A stretch of DNA of 64,000 nt from Planococcus halocryophilus (GCF_022489025.1 NZ_JAKVTG010000018.1:1-64000), one strand, 5' to 3'; positions 33,930 to 47,699 are shown, counted from the stretch's first letter. The notes: generated from the letters alone by a model not told the origin. Numbers and translations: made by a program.

Positions 33930-33953
33930 GGAATAATAGGGCCCTATTATTCC
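33930..33953 (-). repeat. 24-base perfect palindrome in the tuf leader
   Basis: Two 12-base halves (left half GGAATAATAGGG, right half CCCTATTATTCC) form a perfect dyad centred on GGGCCC. TGCC and GGCA outside it extend pairing across one bulge. It starts about eight bases into the transcript predicted from the tuf promoter. No T-run follows, so it is not an intrinsic terminator. It could be an RNA-stabilising 5' hairpin, a processing site or a protein-binding operator. Confidence 0.85.
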
Positions 33954-33967
33954 AGGCATACAAACTA

Positions 33968-33996
33968 TTTATACTTGATTAAAGATCAAAATTCAA
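33968..33996 (-). promoter_or_regulatory. Internal promoter of tuf
   Basis: Minus-strand TTGAAT (33996-33991), a 17-base spacer and TATAAA (33973-33968). The -35 abuts the fusA stop codon. It would allow extra EF-Tu synthesis, which cells need in several-fold excess over ribosomes. Confidence 0.5.
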
Positions 33997-36075
33997 TTAT
34001 TGACCTTTATTTTTTTTGATGATTTCTTCAGAAATTGATTTCGGTACTTCTTCATAGTGATCAAAGTGCATTGAGAACACACCACGACCTTGCGTATTTG
34101 AACGCAATGAAGTTGCATAACCAAACATTTGTGCAAGAGGTACCATAGAACGAACAACTTGCGCGTTTCCGCGAGCGTCCATACCTTCTACGCGGCCTCG
34201 GCGTGACGTAATGTCACCCATGATATCTCCAAGGTATTCCTCAGGGATAACAACCTCAACACGCATAATTGGTTCAAGAAGAACCGGTCGAACTTTAGAA
34301 ATCGCATTTTTAAGTGCCATAGAAGCAGCAACTTTAAATGCCATCTCATTCGAGTCAACATCATGGTAAGATCCGTCGAACAAACGAGCTTTGATATCAA
34401 TCAAAGGATATCCGGCAATAACACCATTGTCTAGTGAGTCACGAAGACCCGCTTCAACTGCTGGGATGTATTCACGAGGAACAACACCACCGACGATACC
34501 ATTTTCAAATTCAAAACCTGCTCCTTCTTCGTTTGGAGAGAATTCAATCCAAACGTGTCCGAATTGTCCACGTCCACCAGACTGACGTACGAATTTACCT
34601 TCAACTTTAGCAGACTCACGGAATGTCTCACGGTAAGATACCTGAGGTGCACCCACGTTAGCTTCTACGTTGAATTCACGGCGCATACGGTCAACTAGGA
34701 TATCAAGGTGAAGTTCACCCATACCCGCGATGATTGTTTGGCCAGTTTCCTGGTCAGTGTGCGCACGGAAAGTTGGATCTTCTTCTTGCAATTTAGCAAG
34801 GGCTTGACCCATTTTATCTTGATCTGCTTTAGACTTAGGTTCCACAGAAAGAGAGATAACTGGTTCTGGGAATACCATACGCTCAAGAATTACCTGATGT
34901 TTCTCGTCACTTAAAGTATCACCTGTTGATGTATCTTTAAGTCCGATAGCAGCAGCGATATCTCCGCAATATACTTCAGCGATTTCTTCACGAGAGTTTG
35001 CGTGCATTTGAAGGATACGTCCAACGCGCTCACGCTTGCCTTTAGAAGAGTTCTGAACATATGAACCAGATTTAAGAGAACCTGAATATACACGGAAGAA
35101 AGTCAATTTCCCAACGTATGGATCCGTCATTACTTTAAACGCCAACGCAGAAAACGGTTCATCTTCGCTAGGTTTACGTATTACTTGTTCATCTGAGTCT
35201 GGAAGAACACCAGTCATTGGTGGTACATCCAATGGAGATGGTAGGTAATCAATTACTGCATCAAGCATTAATTGAACCCCTTTATTTTTGAATGCAGATC
35301 CACAAACTACTGGGTAAAACTCAACGTCTAGCGTTCCTTGGCGGATACCAGCTTTAAGTTCTTCAACAGTAATTTCTTCGCCACTAAGGTATTTTTCCAT
35401 TAAGTCTTCGTCAAGCTCAGCAACAGCTTCCACTAATTTAGTGTGCCATTCCTCAGCAAGTTCTTTATATTCTTCAGGAATTTCACCTTCAGTAATTTCA
35501 GTTCCCAAATCGTTTGCATAGAAACGTGCGTTCATTTCAACTAAATCGATGATAGCTGAGAACTCATCTTCTGCGCCGATTGGCAACTGGATCGGTTGAG
35601 CATTTGCTTGTAGGCGATCATGTAATGTACCTACAGAGTAAAGGAAATCAGCACCGATTTTATCCATTTTGTTGATAAATACGATACGTGGAACTCCGTA
35701 TGTTGTAGCTTGACGCCAAACTGTTTCAGTTTGAGGCTCAACACCTGATTGAGCATCAAGAACTGTAACTGCACCATCAAGTACGCGCAATGAACGTTCA
35801 ACTTCAACAGTGAAGTCTACGTGTCCTGGAGTATCGATGATGTTAACACGGTGGTTTTTCCATGAAGCAGTTGTTGCAGCAGAAGTGATTGTGATTCCAC
35901 GTTCTTGCTCTTGCTCCATCCAGTCCATTTGAGAAGCACCTTCATGTGTTTCACCAATTTTGTGGATTCTACCAGTGTAGTATAAAATACGCTCCGTAGT
36001 AGTCGTTTTACCGGCATCAATGTGTGCCATAATACCGATATTACGTGTTTTGTCTAAGGAGAATTCTCTAGCCAT
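33997..36075 (-). CDS. fusA: Elongation factor G
   Basis: EF-G drives translocation by GTP hydrolysis and also helps ribosome recycling. The 692-residue product has G1 AHIDAGKTT (17-25), G3 DTPGH (81-85) and G4 NKMD (135-138), followed by domains II-V. Motifs [10 protein letters not shown] and [18 protein letters not shown] are conserved. It lies 54 bases after rpsG in the str operon. Confidence 0.99.
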   Translation of the reverse strand: MAREFSLDKTRNIGIMAHIDAGKTTTTERILYYTGRIHKIGETHEGASQMDWMEQEQERGITITSAATTASWKNHRVNIIDTPGHVDFTVEVERSLRVLDGAVTVLDAQSGVEPQTETVWRQATTYGVPRIVFINKMDKIGADFLYSVGTLHDRLQANAQPIQLPIGAEDEFSAIIDLVEMNARFYANDLGTEITEGEIPEEYKELAEEWHTKLVEAVAELDEDLMEKYLSGEEITVEELKAGIRQGTLDVEFYPVVCGSAFKNKGVQLMLDAVIDYLPSPLDVPPMTGVLPDSDEQVIRKPSEDEPFSALAFKVMTDPYVGKLTFFRVYSGSLKSGSYVQNSSKGKRERVGRILQMHANSREEIAEVYCGDIAAAIGLKDTSTGDTLSDEKHQVILERMVFPEPVISLSVEPKSKADQDKMGQALAKLQEEDPTFRAHTDQETGQTIIAGMGELHLDILVDRMRREFNVEANVGAPQVSYRETFRESAKVEGKFVRQSGGRGQFGHVWIEFSPNEEGAGFEFENGIVGGVVPREYIPAVEAGLRDSLDNGVIAGYPLIDIKARLFDGSYHDVDSNEMAFKVAASMALKNAISKVRPVLLEPIMRVEVVIPEEYLGDIMGDITSRRGRVEGMDARGNAQVVRSMVPLAQMFGYATSLRSNTQGRGVFSMHFDHYEEVPKSISEEIIKKNKGQ

Positions 36076-36129
36076 GTTGTTTTTCTCCTTCCGTTTCTGA
36101 TTAAGATGTTAAAAACATCTCGAAAGAAA

Positions 36130-36600
36130 TTACCAGCGATAGTGAGCGAATGCTTTGTTAGCTTCTGCCATTTTATGCAAATCTTCACGTTTCTTAACTG
36201 ATGAACCAGTATTGTTGGCTGCATCTAAAATTTCATTAGCCAAACGTTCTTCCATTGTTTTCTCTCCACGAAGACGTGAATAGTTCACAAGGAAGCGAAG
36301 ACCTAAAGTTGTACGGCGTTCAGGACGAACTTCAACCGGCACTTGGTAGTTAGCTCCACCAACACGGCGAGAGCGAACTTCAAGAACTGGCATAATGTTA
36401 GTCAGTGCTTGTTCGTATACTTCAATTGGATCCTTACCGCTGCGTTCTTTAACTAGCTCAAACGCTCCGTATAGGATTTTTTGTGAAGTACCTCTTTTTC
36501 CGTCAACCATCATTTTATTAATTAAGCGTGTCACCAATTTCGAATTATAAATTGGATCTGGCAACACATCACGTTTAGCTACAGGACCTTTACGAGGCAT
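36130..36600 (-). CDS. rpsG: 30S ribosomal protein S7
   Basis: S7 (uS7) nucleates the small-subunit head and, in E. coli, represses the str operon by binding the rpsL-rpsG spacer. AGGAGG before the ATG of [18 protein letters not shown] fixes 156 residues; nine extra upstream codons are spacer. Conserved blocks are [16 protein letters not shown] and [21 protein letters not shown] small hairpin overlaps the approach to its ribosome site. Confidence 0.98.
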   Translation of the reverse strand: MPRKGPVAKRDVLPDPIYNSKLVTRLINKMMVDGKRGTSQKILYGAFELVKERSGKDPIEVYEQALTNIMPVLEVRSRRVGGANYQVPVEVRPERRTTLGLRFLVNYSRLRGEKTMEERLANEILDAANNTGSSVKKREDLHKMAEANKAFAHYRW

Positions 36601-36616
36601 GTATGTTCCTCCTTTC

Positions 36617-36633
36617 AACGAAGTCACTTCGTT
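36617..36633. repeat. Small inverted repeat in the rpsL-rpsG spacer
   Basis: AACGAAGT and ACTTCGTT are perfect 8-base arms around one central base, lying directly upstream of the rpsG ribosome-binding site. Any hairpin would have to open the inner pairs for a loop. It may tune rpsG translation, but no known S7 site can be recognised. Confidence 0.4.
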
Positions 36634-36644
36634 AATTTAAGATA

Positions 36645-37064
36645 TTATTTTTTTACTTTAGGACGTTTAGTTCCGTATTTAGAACGGCTTTGCATACGGC
36701 CAGTTACTCCAGCTGTATCAAGTGCTCCACGTACGATATGGTAACGTACACCCGGTAAATCTTTTACGCGTCCGCCGCGAAGAAGAACTACACTGTGCTC
36801 TTGAAGGTTGTGACCTTCGCCGCCGATGTAAGCATTAACCTCAATTTGGTTCGTCAAACGTACACGCGCATATTTACGCAATGCCGAGTTTGGTTTTTTA
36901 GGTGTCATCGTACCAACACGAGTACATACTCCACGTTTTTGTGGTGACGTCACGTTAGTTTGAGACTTTTTAAAGCTGTTGTACCCTTTGTTTAGGGCTG
37001 GTGAACCTGATTTAGTGCTCTTTGGTTTACGAGGCTTGTTAACTAATTGGTTAATTGTAGGCAT
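36645..37064 (-). CDS. rpsL: 30S ribosomal protein S12
   Basis: S12 (uS12) lies at the decoding centre and affects accuracy. The 139-residue product has [20 protein letters not shown] at the start and the streptomycin-sensitive-type loops [15 protein letters not shown] and [12 protein letters not shown]. The lysines that change in resistant mutants are unaltered. It is the first classical gene of the str operon, about 97 bases after the L7Ae-like gene. Confidence 0.98.
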   Translation of the reverse strand: MPTINQLVNKPRKPKSTKSGSPALNKGYNSFKKSQTNVTSPQKRGVCTRVGTMTPKKPNSALRKYARVRLTNQIEVNAYIGGEGHNLQEHSVVLLRGGRVKDLPGVRYHIVRGALDTAGVTGRMQSRSKYGTKRPKVKK

Positions 37065-37161
37065 CGATTTTTCCTCCTCTCAAAAGGTGTTCTAATACCA
37101 CATATCCAGGTGGTTCATTTTTGGGTAAAAAACAAAGTCTTTGTGATTTACACAAAAACTG

Positions 37162-37410
37162 TTATCCAGTAATAGCTACTGCAGCTGCACCGACATTAAT
37201 GCCATATGCTTTGCCAAGCTTTAATCGTGAATCTGCAAGTTCGATCCGAATACCTTTTTCTAAAGCTAGATGGACGATCTGTTCGGTCATTCGATCGTTC
37301 GCGTCTTTTGCCACTATTACTTCTTGGACAATACCGCTTTTTAATGCTTTTACTGTCTGCTTTGTACCGATGATTATTTTACTTGTCTGTTCTACTTTTT
37401 CATTAGACAT
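37162..37410 (-). CDS. rplGB: L7Ae-family kink-turn RNA-binding protein (YbxF-like)
   Basis: Small L7Ae-family protein that binds kink-turn RNA; the B. subtilis homologue YbxF binds such motifs, though its cellular target is unclear. GGAGG eight bases before the ATG of [20 protein letters not shown] gives 82 residues, the same as YbxF. An ATG two bases past the Shine-Dalgarno is too close. Conserved blocks are [13 protein letters not shown] and [16 protein letters not shown]. It leads the str operon, downstream of a strong promoter. Confidence 0.93.
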   Translation of the reverse strand: MSNEKVEQTSKIIIGTKQTVKALKSGIVQEVIVAKDANDRMTEQIVHLALEKGIRIELADSRLKLGKAYGINVGAAAVAITG

Positions 37411-37456
37411 TTGCATATCCTCCAAAGCATCAAACCTTTAACCATCAACCCTTAAC

Positions 37457-37485
37457 ATACTATCATCCTATGATAATGCTGTCAA
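37457..37485 (-). promoter_or_regulatory. Sigma-A promoter of the str operon
   Basis: Perfect minus-strand TTGACA (37485-37480), a 17-base spacer and TAGTAT (37462-37457). It lies between the rpoC terminator and the L7Ae-like gene, giving a leader of about 40 bases. Confidence 0.7.
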
Positions 37486-37494
37486 CAAAGTTCT

Positions 37495-37531
37495 TGAAAA
37501 ATCCCGGGGAGATTTTACAAGCTCCCCGGAA
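37495..37531 (-). terminator. Terminator after rpoC
   Basis: Strong GC hairpin (CCGGGGAG/CTCCCCGG around TTGTAAAAT) followed by ATTTTTC on the minus strand, 16 bases past the rpoC stop. It separates the rpoBC unit from the str operon. Confidence 0.88.
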
Positions 37532-37546
37532 TCCAAGAAATCTATT

Positions 37547-40500
37547 TTATGATTCTGTACCGACAATTTCTTGCTGTGCTGCTTTTTCGCTTTGAGCAAT
37601 TTTGATTTGACGGTAACGCTGCATTCCTGTTCCAGCCGGAACAAGTTTGCCGATAATAACGTTCTCTTTCAATCCTAGAAGCTCATCACGTTTTCCTTTA
37701 ATCGCTGCATCTGTTAAGACGCGAGTCGTTTCTTGGAAAGATGCGGCTGATAAGAATGATTCTGTTTCAAGAGAAGCTTTTGTAATACCTAGAATTACAG
37801 GACGGCTTGTAGCTGGTAAGTTACCTTCTAGAACCGCTTTAACATTAGCTTCAGTAAATTGGTGAATATCCAATAGTGAACCTGGTAGCAATTCTGTATC
37901 TCCGGCTTCAATTACGCGAACTTTACGGAACATTTGACGAACCATAACTTCTACGTGCTTATCGCCGATTTCTACGCCTTGCATACGGTATACTTTTTGA
38001 ACTTCTTTCAATAGATACACTTGAACAGCTTGAACGTCTTTTACTTGAAGCAATTGTTTCGGATCAATTGAACCGTCTGTCAATACTTCGCCTCGTACAA
38101 TCGCATCATCTACTTGAACTTTGATACGTGCATTGTAAGGAGCTAAATATTTACGTGTTTCAACATCACCTTGAATCGTTACTTCCTTCTGACCTTCGCG
38201 AATTTCTTCAACTTCAGTAACTGTACCTGTAATTTCAGAAATAACTGCTTGTCCTTTAGGATTACGCGATTCAAATATTTCTTGGATACGCGGAAGACCT
38301 TGAGTAATATCGTCTCCTGCAACCCCACCTGTATGGAATGTACGCATTGTAAGCTGAGTTCCTGGCTCACCGATTGATTGAGCTGCAATAATACCTACTG
38401 CTTCGCCCACTTCAACTTCGTCTCCAGTTGCTAAGTTCGTGCCGTAACATTTCTTACAAATACCGTGTTTTGTATTACATGTAAATGCAGAGCGGATTGT
38501 AACTTCTTTAATACCAGCCTCTACAATCAGACGAGTTAAATCTTGTGTGATTAATTCATCTTTTGCTACAATAATTTCTTTTGTTTCAGGATGGCGAATT
38601 GTTTTCTTCGCATGACGACCAACGATACGCTCATCAAGCTCTTCAATTACTTCTGTGCCTTCCATCAACGCTCCAACCAATAAGCCTCTATCTGTTCCAC
38701 AATCATTTTCGCGGACAATTGCATCTTGTGCAACGTCTACTAAACGACGAGTTAAGTAACCAGAATCGGCTGTTTTCAGTGCTGTGTCGGCAAGACCTTT
38801 ACGAGCACCGTGAGTAGAGATGAAGTATTCAAGTACTGTCAAACCTTCACGGAAGGAAGATTTAATCGGAAGTTCGATAATTCGCCCAGCCGGGTTGGCC
38901 ATCAATCCTCGCATACCAGCAAGCTGTGTAAAGTTGGAAGCATTACCACGAGCTCCGGAATCACTCATCATAAAGATTGGATTTAAGTTATCAAGAGATG
39001 CCATCAGTTTGCCCTGAATGATATCTTTTGCATTACTCCAATAAGAAATGACACGAGCATATCGTTCTTCTTCTGTAATCAATCCGCGACGGAATTGTTT
39101 CATTACTTTATCAACATTTTCTTGTGCACTGATTAAAATTTCTCCCTTGTCAGGAAGAACTACGATATCAGACACACCAACAGTAATGCCGGCTTGTGTT
39201 GAATATTTAAATCCAAGGCTCTTCATGCGATCTAGCATTTTCGAAGTTTCCGTAATATGGAAACGTTTGAACACTTCCGCAATGATTTCACCAAGTATTT
39301 TCTTTTTAAACGGTGTTACAAGTTCCGATTCTTCAATATGCTTACGAATATTAGTCGTTGTTGGAACGAAATATTTCGCTGGCGTCTCCACCTGCAAGTT
39401 GAAATCAGTCGGTTCATTAATATACGGGAATGACTTCGGCAGAATTTCATTGAAAATAATTTTACCAACAGTTGTTAATAAAAGCATTTTGTTTTGTTCT
39501 TCTGTGAATGTCGGGTTGTTTACAGCTCCAGCTTGAATCGCAATACGTGTATGCAAATGCACATGGCCTGTTTGATAAGCGATCATGACTTCTTCAGGTC
39601 CTGAGAAAGTAGCGCCTTCTCCTGTAGCACCTTTACGCTCAAGTGTTAAGTAATAGTTCCCTAAAACCATATCCTGAGATGGTGTTACAACAGGTTTTCC
39701 GTCTTTTGGATTCAAAATGTTTTGAGCTGCAAGCATCAATAATCTTGCTTCAGCTTGCGCTTCAGATGATAAAGGTACGTGAACAGCCATTTGGTCACCA
39801 TCGAAATCGGCATTATATGCAGTACATACAAGTGGATGTAGACGGATCGCTTTACCTTCAACTAGTGTCGGCTCAAATGCCTGGATACCTAATCTGTGAA
39901 GAGTTGGTGCTCGGTTCAATAGAACCGGATGCTCCTTGATTACATCTTCTAATACATCCCAAACTTCAGAATGAAGACGTTCGATTTTGCGTTTTGCACT
40001 CTTGATGTTATGAGCCAATCCACGTTCAACCAATTCCTTCATAACAAAAGGTTTGAACAATTCGATTGCCATTCCTTTCGGCAAACCACATTGATACATT
40101 TTCAGGTTAGGTCCAACTACAATTACTGAACGGCCTGAGTAATCAACTCGTTTACCAAGAAGGTTTTGACGGAAACGTCCTTGCTTACCTTTTAGCATAT
40201 GAGAAAGAGATTTCAATGGACGGTTACCTGGTCCGGTAACCGGACGACCACGACGACCGTTATCGATTAAAGCATCAACAGCTTCTTGAAGCATGCGTTT
40301 TTCGTTTTGAACAATAATGCTTGGCGCACCAAGATCCAAAAGACGTTTCAAACGATTATTCCGGTTGATTACACGACGATACAAGTCATTTAAATCAGAA
40401 GTCGCAAAGCGACCGCCATCTAATTGAACCATCGGACGTAGTTCAGGTGGAATAACAGGTAAAACATCTAAAATCATCCAATCAGGATTGTTTCCTGAGT

Positions 40501-41152
40501 TACGGAATGACTCAACGACTTCAAGGCGTTTAATCGCACGAGTGCGGCGTTGGCCTTGAGCTGTTTTCAACTCTTCTTTTAAAGAATCCGTTTCGCGCTC
40601 AAGGTCAATTTCTTGCAATAGACGTTTGATTGCTTCTGCTCCCATAGCGGCTTGGAATTTCTTACCAAACTTATCACGGTAAGCGCGGTATTCTTTTTCA
40701 GATAGAAGCTGTTTCTTTTCAAGTGGTGTATCCGCAGGGTCAATTACTACATAAGATGCGAAGTAAATAACTTCTTCAAGTGAACGTGGAGACATATCTA
40801 AGATAAGTCCCATACGGCTTGGAATTCCTTTGAAATACCAAATGTGTGAAACAGGAGCTGCTAATTCAATGTGTCCCATGCGCTCACGGCGAACTTTCGA
40901 ACGTGTAACTTCAACGCCACAACGATCACAGACAACACCTTTATAACGAACACGTTTGTATTTACCACAATGACATTCCCAATCCTTTGTAGGACCGAAA
41001 ATACGTTCGCAGAACAAACCATCTTTTTCAGGTTTTAGTGTACGGTAATTGATTGTTTCTGGCTTTTTGACTTCTCCATAAGACCATGAGCGAATTTTAT
41101 CGGGTGACGCTAATCCGATTTTCATATACTCAAAATTATTAACATCTATCAA
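37547..41152 (-). CDS. rpoC: RNA polymerase beta' subunit
   Basis: Catalytic subunit of RNA polymerase. The start is a TTG ([16 protein letters not shown]) with GGAGG eight bases upstream, as in B. subtilis. Of 1201 residues, the N-terminal zinc ribbon has Cys60, Cys62, Cys75 and Cys78; the active-site Mg2+ motif NADFDGDQM is at 447-455; the bridge-helix region follows ([19 protein letters not shown]). A second four-cysteine zinc site is near [17 protein letters not shown]. The C-terminus [20 protein letters not shown] is conserved. No insertion or truncation is seen. Confidence 0.99.
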   Translation of the reverse strand: MIDVNNFEYMKIGLASPDKIRSWSYGEVKKPETINYRTLKPEKDGLFCERIFGPTKDWECHCGKYKRVRYKGVVCDRCGVEVTRSKVRRERMGHIELAAPVSHIWYFKGIPSRMGLILDMSPRSLEEVIYFASYVVIDPADTPLEKKQLLSEKEYRAYRDKFGKKFQAAMGAEAIKRLLQEIDLERETDSLKEELKTAQGQRRTRAIKRLEVVESFRNSGNNPDWMILDVLPVIPPELRPMVQLDGGRFATSDLNDLYRRVINRNNRLKRLLDLGAPSIIVQNEKRMLQEAVDALIDNGRRGRPVTGPGNRPLKSLSHMLKGKQGRFRQNLLGKRVDYSGRSVIVVGPNLKMYQCGLPKGMAIELFKPFVMKELVERGLAHNIKSAKRKIERLHSEVWDVLEDVIKEHPVLLNRAPTLHRLGIQAFEPTLVEGKAIRLHPLVCTAYNADFDGDQMAVHVPLSSEAQAEARLLMLAAQNILNPKDGKPVVTPSQDMVLGNYYLTLERKGATGEGATFSGPEEVMIAYQTGHVHLHTRIAIQAGAVNNPTFTEEQNKMLLLTTVGKIIFNEILPKSFPYINEPTDFNLQVETPAKYFVPTTTNIRKHIEESELVTPFKKKILGEIIAEVFKRFHITETSKMLDRMKSLGFKYSTQAGITVGVSDIVVLPDKGEILISAQENVDKVMKQFRRGLITEEERYARVISYWSNAKDIIQGKLMASLDNLNPIFMMSDSGARGNASNFTQLAGMRGLMANPAGRIIELPIKSSFREGLTVLEYFISTHGARKGLADTALKTADSGYLTRRLVDVAQDAIVRENDCGTDRGLLVGALMEGTEVIEELDERIVGRHAKKTIRHPETKEIIVAKDELITQDLTRLIVEAGIKEVTIRSAFTCNTKHGICKKCYGTNLATGDEVEVGEAVGIIAAQSIGEPGTQLTMRTFHTGGVAGDDITQGLPRIQEIFESRNPKGQAVISEITGTVTEVEEIREGQKEVTIQGDVETRKYLAPYNARIKVQVDDAIVRGEVLTDGSIDPKQLLQVKDVQAVQVYLLKEVQKVYRMQGVEIGDKHVEVMVRQMFRKVRVIEAGDTELLPGSLLDIHQFTEANVKAVLEGNLPATSRPVILGITKASLETESFLSAASFQETTRVLTDAAIKGKRDELLGLKENVIIGKLVPAGTGMQRYRQIKIAQSEKAAQQEIVGTES

Positions 41153-41222
41153 GGAGCCTACCTCCCTTTTGTCTCGAGTTTCTGTACGGCTCTTCCTCGG
41201 TAATGGCTGAATGAATAACTGG

Positions 41223-41245
41223 AGAACGGCCGGTTAAAGCCGTTC
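41223..41245. repeat. Hairpin in the rpoB-rpoC spacer
   Basis: GAACGGC and GCCGTTC arms (7 base pairs, 9-base loop) lie just after the rpoB stop. No T-run follows on the minus strand, so it is more likely an RNA stability or processing element than a terminator. Confidence 0.45.
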
Positions 41246-41259
41246 GATTCCAAGTATTA

Positions 41260-44814
<3,555 letters not shown>

Positions 44815-44995
44815 CTTATTCACCCCTCAATAAAACGATTATAGGTCTTTGCGATTTATACAAAATAGTGTATGATATCGAAAAGACAAAAAGAAAACGA
44901 GACTAAAATCAGCTCATTTTCGGTTTACACTTGATTAGCTATGTCGCCATGCGTAGCCCGAAAAAGGGCAAACGACCTCAAAATAATAAATTTTG
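44815..44995 (-). ncRNA. Structured rpoB leader (candidate)
   Basis: About 180 bases from the promoter-like site to rpoB hold no gene. The minus strand contains GCCC-TTTTTC-GGGC inside GTCG/CGAC, a two-level hairpin without a following T-run. It may set RNA stability or pausing ahead of rpoB. I do not recognise a known leader family. Confidence 0.35.
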
Positions 44996-45001
44996 CATTT
45001 C

Positions 45002-45028
45002 ATTATAATAACACAGCCATTTTGTCAA
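45002..45028 (-). promoter_or_regulatory. Probable rpoB promoter
   Basis: Perfect minus-strand TTGACA (45028-45023) and perfect TATAAT (45007-45002), but only 15 bases apart, shorter than the ideal. An overlapping TTGACT gives 20 bases. It begins one base before the stop codon of the upstream methyltransferase gene. Confidence 0.45.
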
Positions 45029-45029
45029 G

Positions 45030-45632
45030 TCAAACTTTTCGAGCTTCAAAAATAAAGTAACCTTTTTTCTTATCTACCACTTTTACTTCACCGAAAAGTT
45101 CTTCTAATTTCACCTGTGTAGAAGGAGCACCCTGCTTTTTCTGGATAACAACCCACAACGATCCACCATCCGCTAATTTCTTAGCAGCTTCTTCGTAAAA
45201 GCGAAATACAGTTTCTTTACCTGCTCGAATCGGCGGGTTTGTTAAAATCGCAGAAAAACCACTAGCCTCCACCGCACTCAATCCATCACTTTCGTAGATT
45301 TGAACGTTGGAAATATCATTTTTCTCTACGTTTGTTTTGGCCAATTCAATAGCCCGTGTATTAACATCGACCATATGAACTTGTTTTTGAGGAGATATTT
45401 TTGCGACCGTCATTCCAATCGGTCCATAACCGCAGCCGACATCCAGCACCGGTCCATCTATAGTAGAATCTTGGAATGCCTCGATCAATAACCGTGATCC
45501 AAAATCGACTTCACTTTTGCTGAAAACTCCCGCATCAGTCTGGAATCGGAATTTCTCGCCTCGTAGTATGTCTGTCCACTCTCGAGGATTGCTTTTTGTT
45601 TGAGGATTTTTGGAATAATAATGTTGAGACAT
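45030..45632 (-). CDS. ybxB: Class I SAM-dependent methyltransferase, YbxB/RsmC-like
   Basis: Rossmann-fold methyltransferase of the MTS family, related to the 16S rRNA guanine-N2 methyltransferase RsmC. The true target of the Firmicutes protein is not settled. The ATG giving MSQHYYSKNPQTKSNPREW has AAGGAGG upstream and makes 200 residues. Motif I is VLDVGCGYGPIGM (about 68-80) and the catalytic NPPIRAG motif is near 134-140. It sits between rplL and rpoB as in B. subtilis. Confidence 0.93.
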   Translation of the reverse strand: MSQHYYSKNPQTKSNPREWTDILRGEKFRFQTDAGVFSKSEVDFGSRLLIEAFQDSTIDGPVLDVGCGYGPIGMTVAKISPQKQVHMVDVNTRAIELAKTNVEKNDISNVQIYESDGLSAVEASGFSAILTNPPIRAGKETVFRFYEEAAKKLADGGSLWVVIQKKQGAPSTQVKLEELFGEVKVVDKKKGYFIFEARKV

Positions 45633-45657
45633 ATAGAGTCCTCCTTGCATTCACCTT

Positions 45658-45684
45658 ATTATAGACAGTTGTTCGTCTTCTAAA
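45658..45684 (-). promoter_or_regulatory. Possible promoter of the ybxB methyltransferase gene
   Basis: Perfect minus-strand -10 TATAAT (45663-45658) with TTTAGA 15 bases upstream. It lies after the rplL terminator, 26 bases above the methyltransferase ATG. The short spacer makes it tentative. Confidence 0.38.
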
Positions 45685-45695
45685 TAAATTAAAAA

Positions 45696-45730
45696 GAAGA
45701 AAAGCCCGCCGGTATACACTGACGAACTTT
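45696..45730 (-). terminator. Terminator after rplL
   Basis: Ten-base-pair hairpin with G-T wobbles (AAAGTTCGTC with GGCGGGCTTT on the minus strand, ten-base loop), followed by TCTTCTTTTT. It ends the rplJ-rplL unit. Confidence 0.75.
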
Positions 45731-45756
45731 CCTCCTTTTTTTATAAAGTCATGAAA

Positions 45757-46116
45757 TTACTTAACTTCTACTGACGCGCCAACTTCTTCAAGTTTGCCTT
45801 TGATTTCTTCAGCGTCTTCTTTAGAAACGCCTTCTTTGATTGCTTTAGGAGCTTCGTCTACAAGTGCTTTCGCTTCTTTAAGACCAAGACCAGTTACTTC
45901 GCGTACTGCTTTGATTACTTTGATTTTTGAATCGCCTGCAGAAGTAAGGACAACGTCAAATTCAGTTTGTTCTTCTTCAGCAGCACCGCCAGCAGCAGCT
46001 GCAGCAACAGGAGCAGCAGCAGTTACGCCGAACTCTTCTTCGATTGCTTTTACTAGGTCGTTAAGTTGAAGAACTGTCATTTCTTTGATTGATTCTAAGA
46101 TTTGTTCTTGTGTCAT
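45757..46116 (-). CDS. rplL: 50S ribosomal protein L7/L12
   Basis: Stalk protein present in several copies; its mobile C-terminal domain recruits translation GTPases. The 119-residue product has an N-terminal dimer helix (about 1-35), an alanine-rich hinge ([17 protein letters not shown], about 34-50) and the C-terminal domain with [20 protein letters not shown]. It follows rplJ by 56 bases. Confidence 0.98.
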   Translation of the reverse strand: MTQEQILESIKEMTVLQLNDLVKAIEEEFGVTAAAPVAAAAAGGAAEEEQTEFDVVLTSAGDSKIKVIKAVREVTGLGLKEAKALVDEAPKAIKEGVSKEDAEEIKGKLEEVGASVEVK

Positions 46117-46172
46117 TATAGTTTCCTCCTATTGATAGGTAATTTTTTTGTCGTGCTTAGCCGGCTAACTTA

Positions 46173-46673
46173 TTAAGCGCCTTGTTCTTCTTTTTGATCT
46201 GCAACTGCTTTTGTTGTAGCTGCAAAGTTGCGTATTGGAGCTTGTAGTACGCTGAGTAGCATAGATAGCAAGCCATCGCGTGATGGAAGTTCTGCCAATG
46301 CTTTCATATCTTCAGCAGATGCGACTACACCTTCAATAACGCCCGCTTTAATTTCAAGCGCTTCATTCGCTTTAGCGAAGTTATTGATGATACGTGCTGG
46401 TGCTACTACATCTTCGTTAGAAAATGCAATTGCGTTTGGTCCTGTAAAGTGTTCGTTGATTGCTTCAAGTCCGTGCATTTCAGTCGCACGACGAGTCATT
46501 GAGTTTTTGTAAACTTTAAACTCAACGCCTGCTTCACGAAGCTGTTTACGAAGTTCTGTTAATTGTGCAACGTTCAATCCACGGTAATCAACAACTACAA
46601 CTGACGCTGCAGCATTGAATTTATCAGCGATTGTTTGCACGACAACTTTTTTCGTTTCAACTGCTTTGCTCAT
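46173..46673 (-). CDS. rplJ: 50S ribosomal protein L10
   Basis: L10 (uL10) anchors L7/L12 dimers at the stalk base and represses its own operon through its leader. The ATG giving [19 protein letters not shown] has GGAGG upstream and makes 166 residues. The 38 extra codons of the open frame are leader RNA. Blocks [20 protein letters not shown] and KNSMTRRA contact 23S rRNA, and the C-terminal helix carries the L7/L12 sites. Confidence 0.98.
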   Translation of the reverse strand: MSKAVETKKVVVQTIADKFNAAASVVVVDYRGLNVAQLTELRKQLREAGVEFKVYKNSMTRRATEMHGLEAINEHFTGPNAIAFSNEDVVAPARIINNFAKANEALEIKAGVIEGVVASAEDMKALAELPSRDGLLSMLLSVLQAPIRNFAATTKAVADQKEEQGA

Positions 46674-46689
46674 TTTGGCACCTCCTATA

Positions 46690-46856
46690 GATTTTTCATT
46701 TATACCGTCCATAAGAAAAGCCTCTGGTCCATTACAGACACAGAGGCATAAAATCAGCATCAAAAAGATGTTTACTGAATTCATCATGTCCTCGGCAGGG
46801 ATAAATTAAGCGACTAGCGCCCCTACTGTCTGCGGTACAAATGGGTATTTCACAAC
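46690..46856 (-). ncRNA. L10 leader (r-protein autoregulatory RNA)
   Basis: The region of about 170 bases before rplJ has the known L10 leader layout. A 5' part (GCAGACAGTAGGGGCGCTAG then CCGAGGACATG) would bind the L10-L12 complex. A terminator-like hairpin GCCTCTG/CAGAGGC (46720-46726 with 46741-46747), followed by TTTTCTTAT, acts as attenuator. The family is well described in Firmicutes; recognition here is by position and layout. Confidence 0.75.
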
Positions 46857-46862
46857 TCCGCA

Positions 46863-46891
46863 AGTATAGCAGAGCAAAAATGCGATGTCAA
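46863..46891 (-). promoter_or_regulatory. Sigma-A promoter of rplJ-rplL
   Basis: Perfect minus-strand TTGACA (46891-46886), a 17-base spacer and TATACT (46868-46863) preceded by TGC, an extended -10. It starts right after the rplA stop, so L10-L12 can be made independently of L11-L1. Confidence 0.8.
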
Positions 46892-46895
46892 TATT

Positions 46896-47594
46896 TTATT
46901 TAGCAACTACTTTAGTTGGATCTACTTTAACAGCAGGTCCCATTGTAGTAGTAACGTTTAATGATTTGATGTAAGTACCTTTAGCAGAAGATGGCTTCGC
47001 TTTTAATACTACGTCATAGATTGCTTCTAAGTTTTCAGCAAGTTTGCTGTCATCAAAAGAAACTTTCCCGATTGGCGCATGGATGATACCTGTTTTGTCT
47101 GCACGGTATTCCACTTTACCAGCTTTGATTTCTTGAACAGCTTTTGTTACATCAAATGTAACTGTGCCTGTTTTAGGGTTTGGCATTAAGCCTTTTGGTC
47201 CTAAAACGCGTCCAAGTTTACCAACTTCACCCATCATATCAGGAGTTGCAACGATCACGTCGAAGTCAAACCATCCTTGTTGGATTTTTTGGATATATTC
47301 AGCGTCGCCTACGAAATCTGCACCAGCTGCTTCAGCTTCTTTAAGTTTTTCGCCTTTAGCGAAAACTAAAACGCTTTGAGTTTTACCAGTTCCGTTTGGA
47401 AGTACTACTGCTCCACGGATTTGCTGGTCGTTCTTACGCGTGTCAATTCCTAGACGGAAAGCCACTTCTACTGTTGCGTCGAAGTTTACTGTGCTTGCTT
47501 TTTTAGCAAGTTCGATAGCTTCTTTCGCTTCGTATAGTTTAGAACGGTCGATTAATTTTGCTGCGTCTTGCAATTTTTTGCCTGTTTTAGCCAT
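46896..47594 (-). CDS. rplA: 50S ribosomal protein L1
   Basis: L1 (uL1) forms the mobile stalk that moves deacylated tRNA out of the E site, and represses the L11-L1 operon in several bacteria. The ATG giving [20 protein letters not shown] makes 232 residues; the 15 extra upstream codons are spacer. The signature [21 protein letters not shown] is intact. It follows rplK by 105 bases, with a hairpin in the spacer. Confidence 0.97.
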   Translation of the reverse strand: MAKTGKKLQDAAKLIDRSKLYEAKEAIELAKKASTVNFDATVEVAFRLGIDTRKNDQQIRGAVVLPNGTGKTQSVLVFAKGEKLKEAEAAGADFVGDAEYIQKIQQGWFDFDVIVATPDMMGEVGKLGRVLGPKGLMPNPKTGTVTFDVTKAVQEIKAGKVEYRADKTGIIHAPIGKVSFDDSKLAENLEAIYDVVLKAKPSSAKGTYIKSLNVTTTMGPAVKVDPTKVVAK

Positions 47595-47649
47595 TTTAAA
47601 CGTCCTCCTTGTTGTGGTATAACGGAATGAACCTCCCACGATTAAAGGC

Positions 47650-47674
47650 TGCGCGGTTCATGATGAACTGCGCA
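47650..47674 (-). repeat. Hairpin in the rplK-rplA spacer
   Basis: Eleven-base arms TGCGCAGTTCA and TGAACCGCGCA (minus strand, one A-C mismatch, three-base loop) lie between rplK and rplA. No T-run follows. It may control L1 translation or mark RNA processing. Confidence 0.5.
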
Positions 47675-47699
47675 ACCCATCCAAAAACAACTGCTCGAA

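Noticed and set aside
37120-37145. Small hairpin ACAAA/TTTGT with a T-run before rpsL
   Set aside because: A five-base-pair A/T stem is too weak to be called a terminator inside a ribosomal operon.
39048-39536. Plus-strand frame of 162 codons opposite rpoC
   Set aside because: Shadow of the highly conserved rpoC coding sequence; no ribosome site and serine/isoleucine-biased composition typical of antisense frames.
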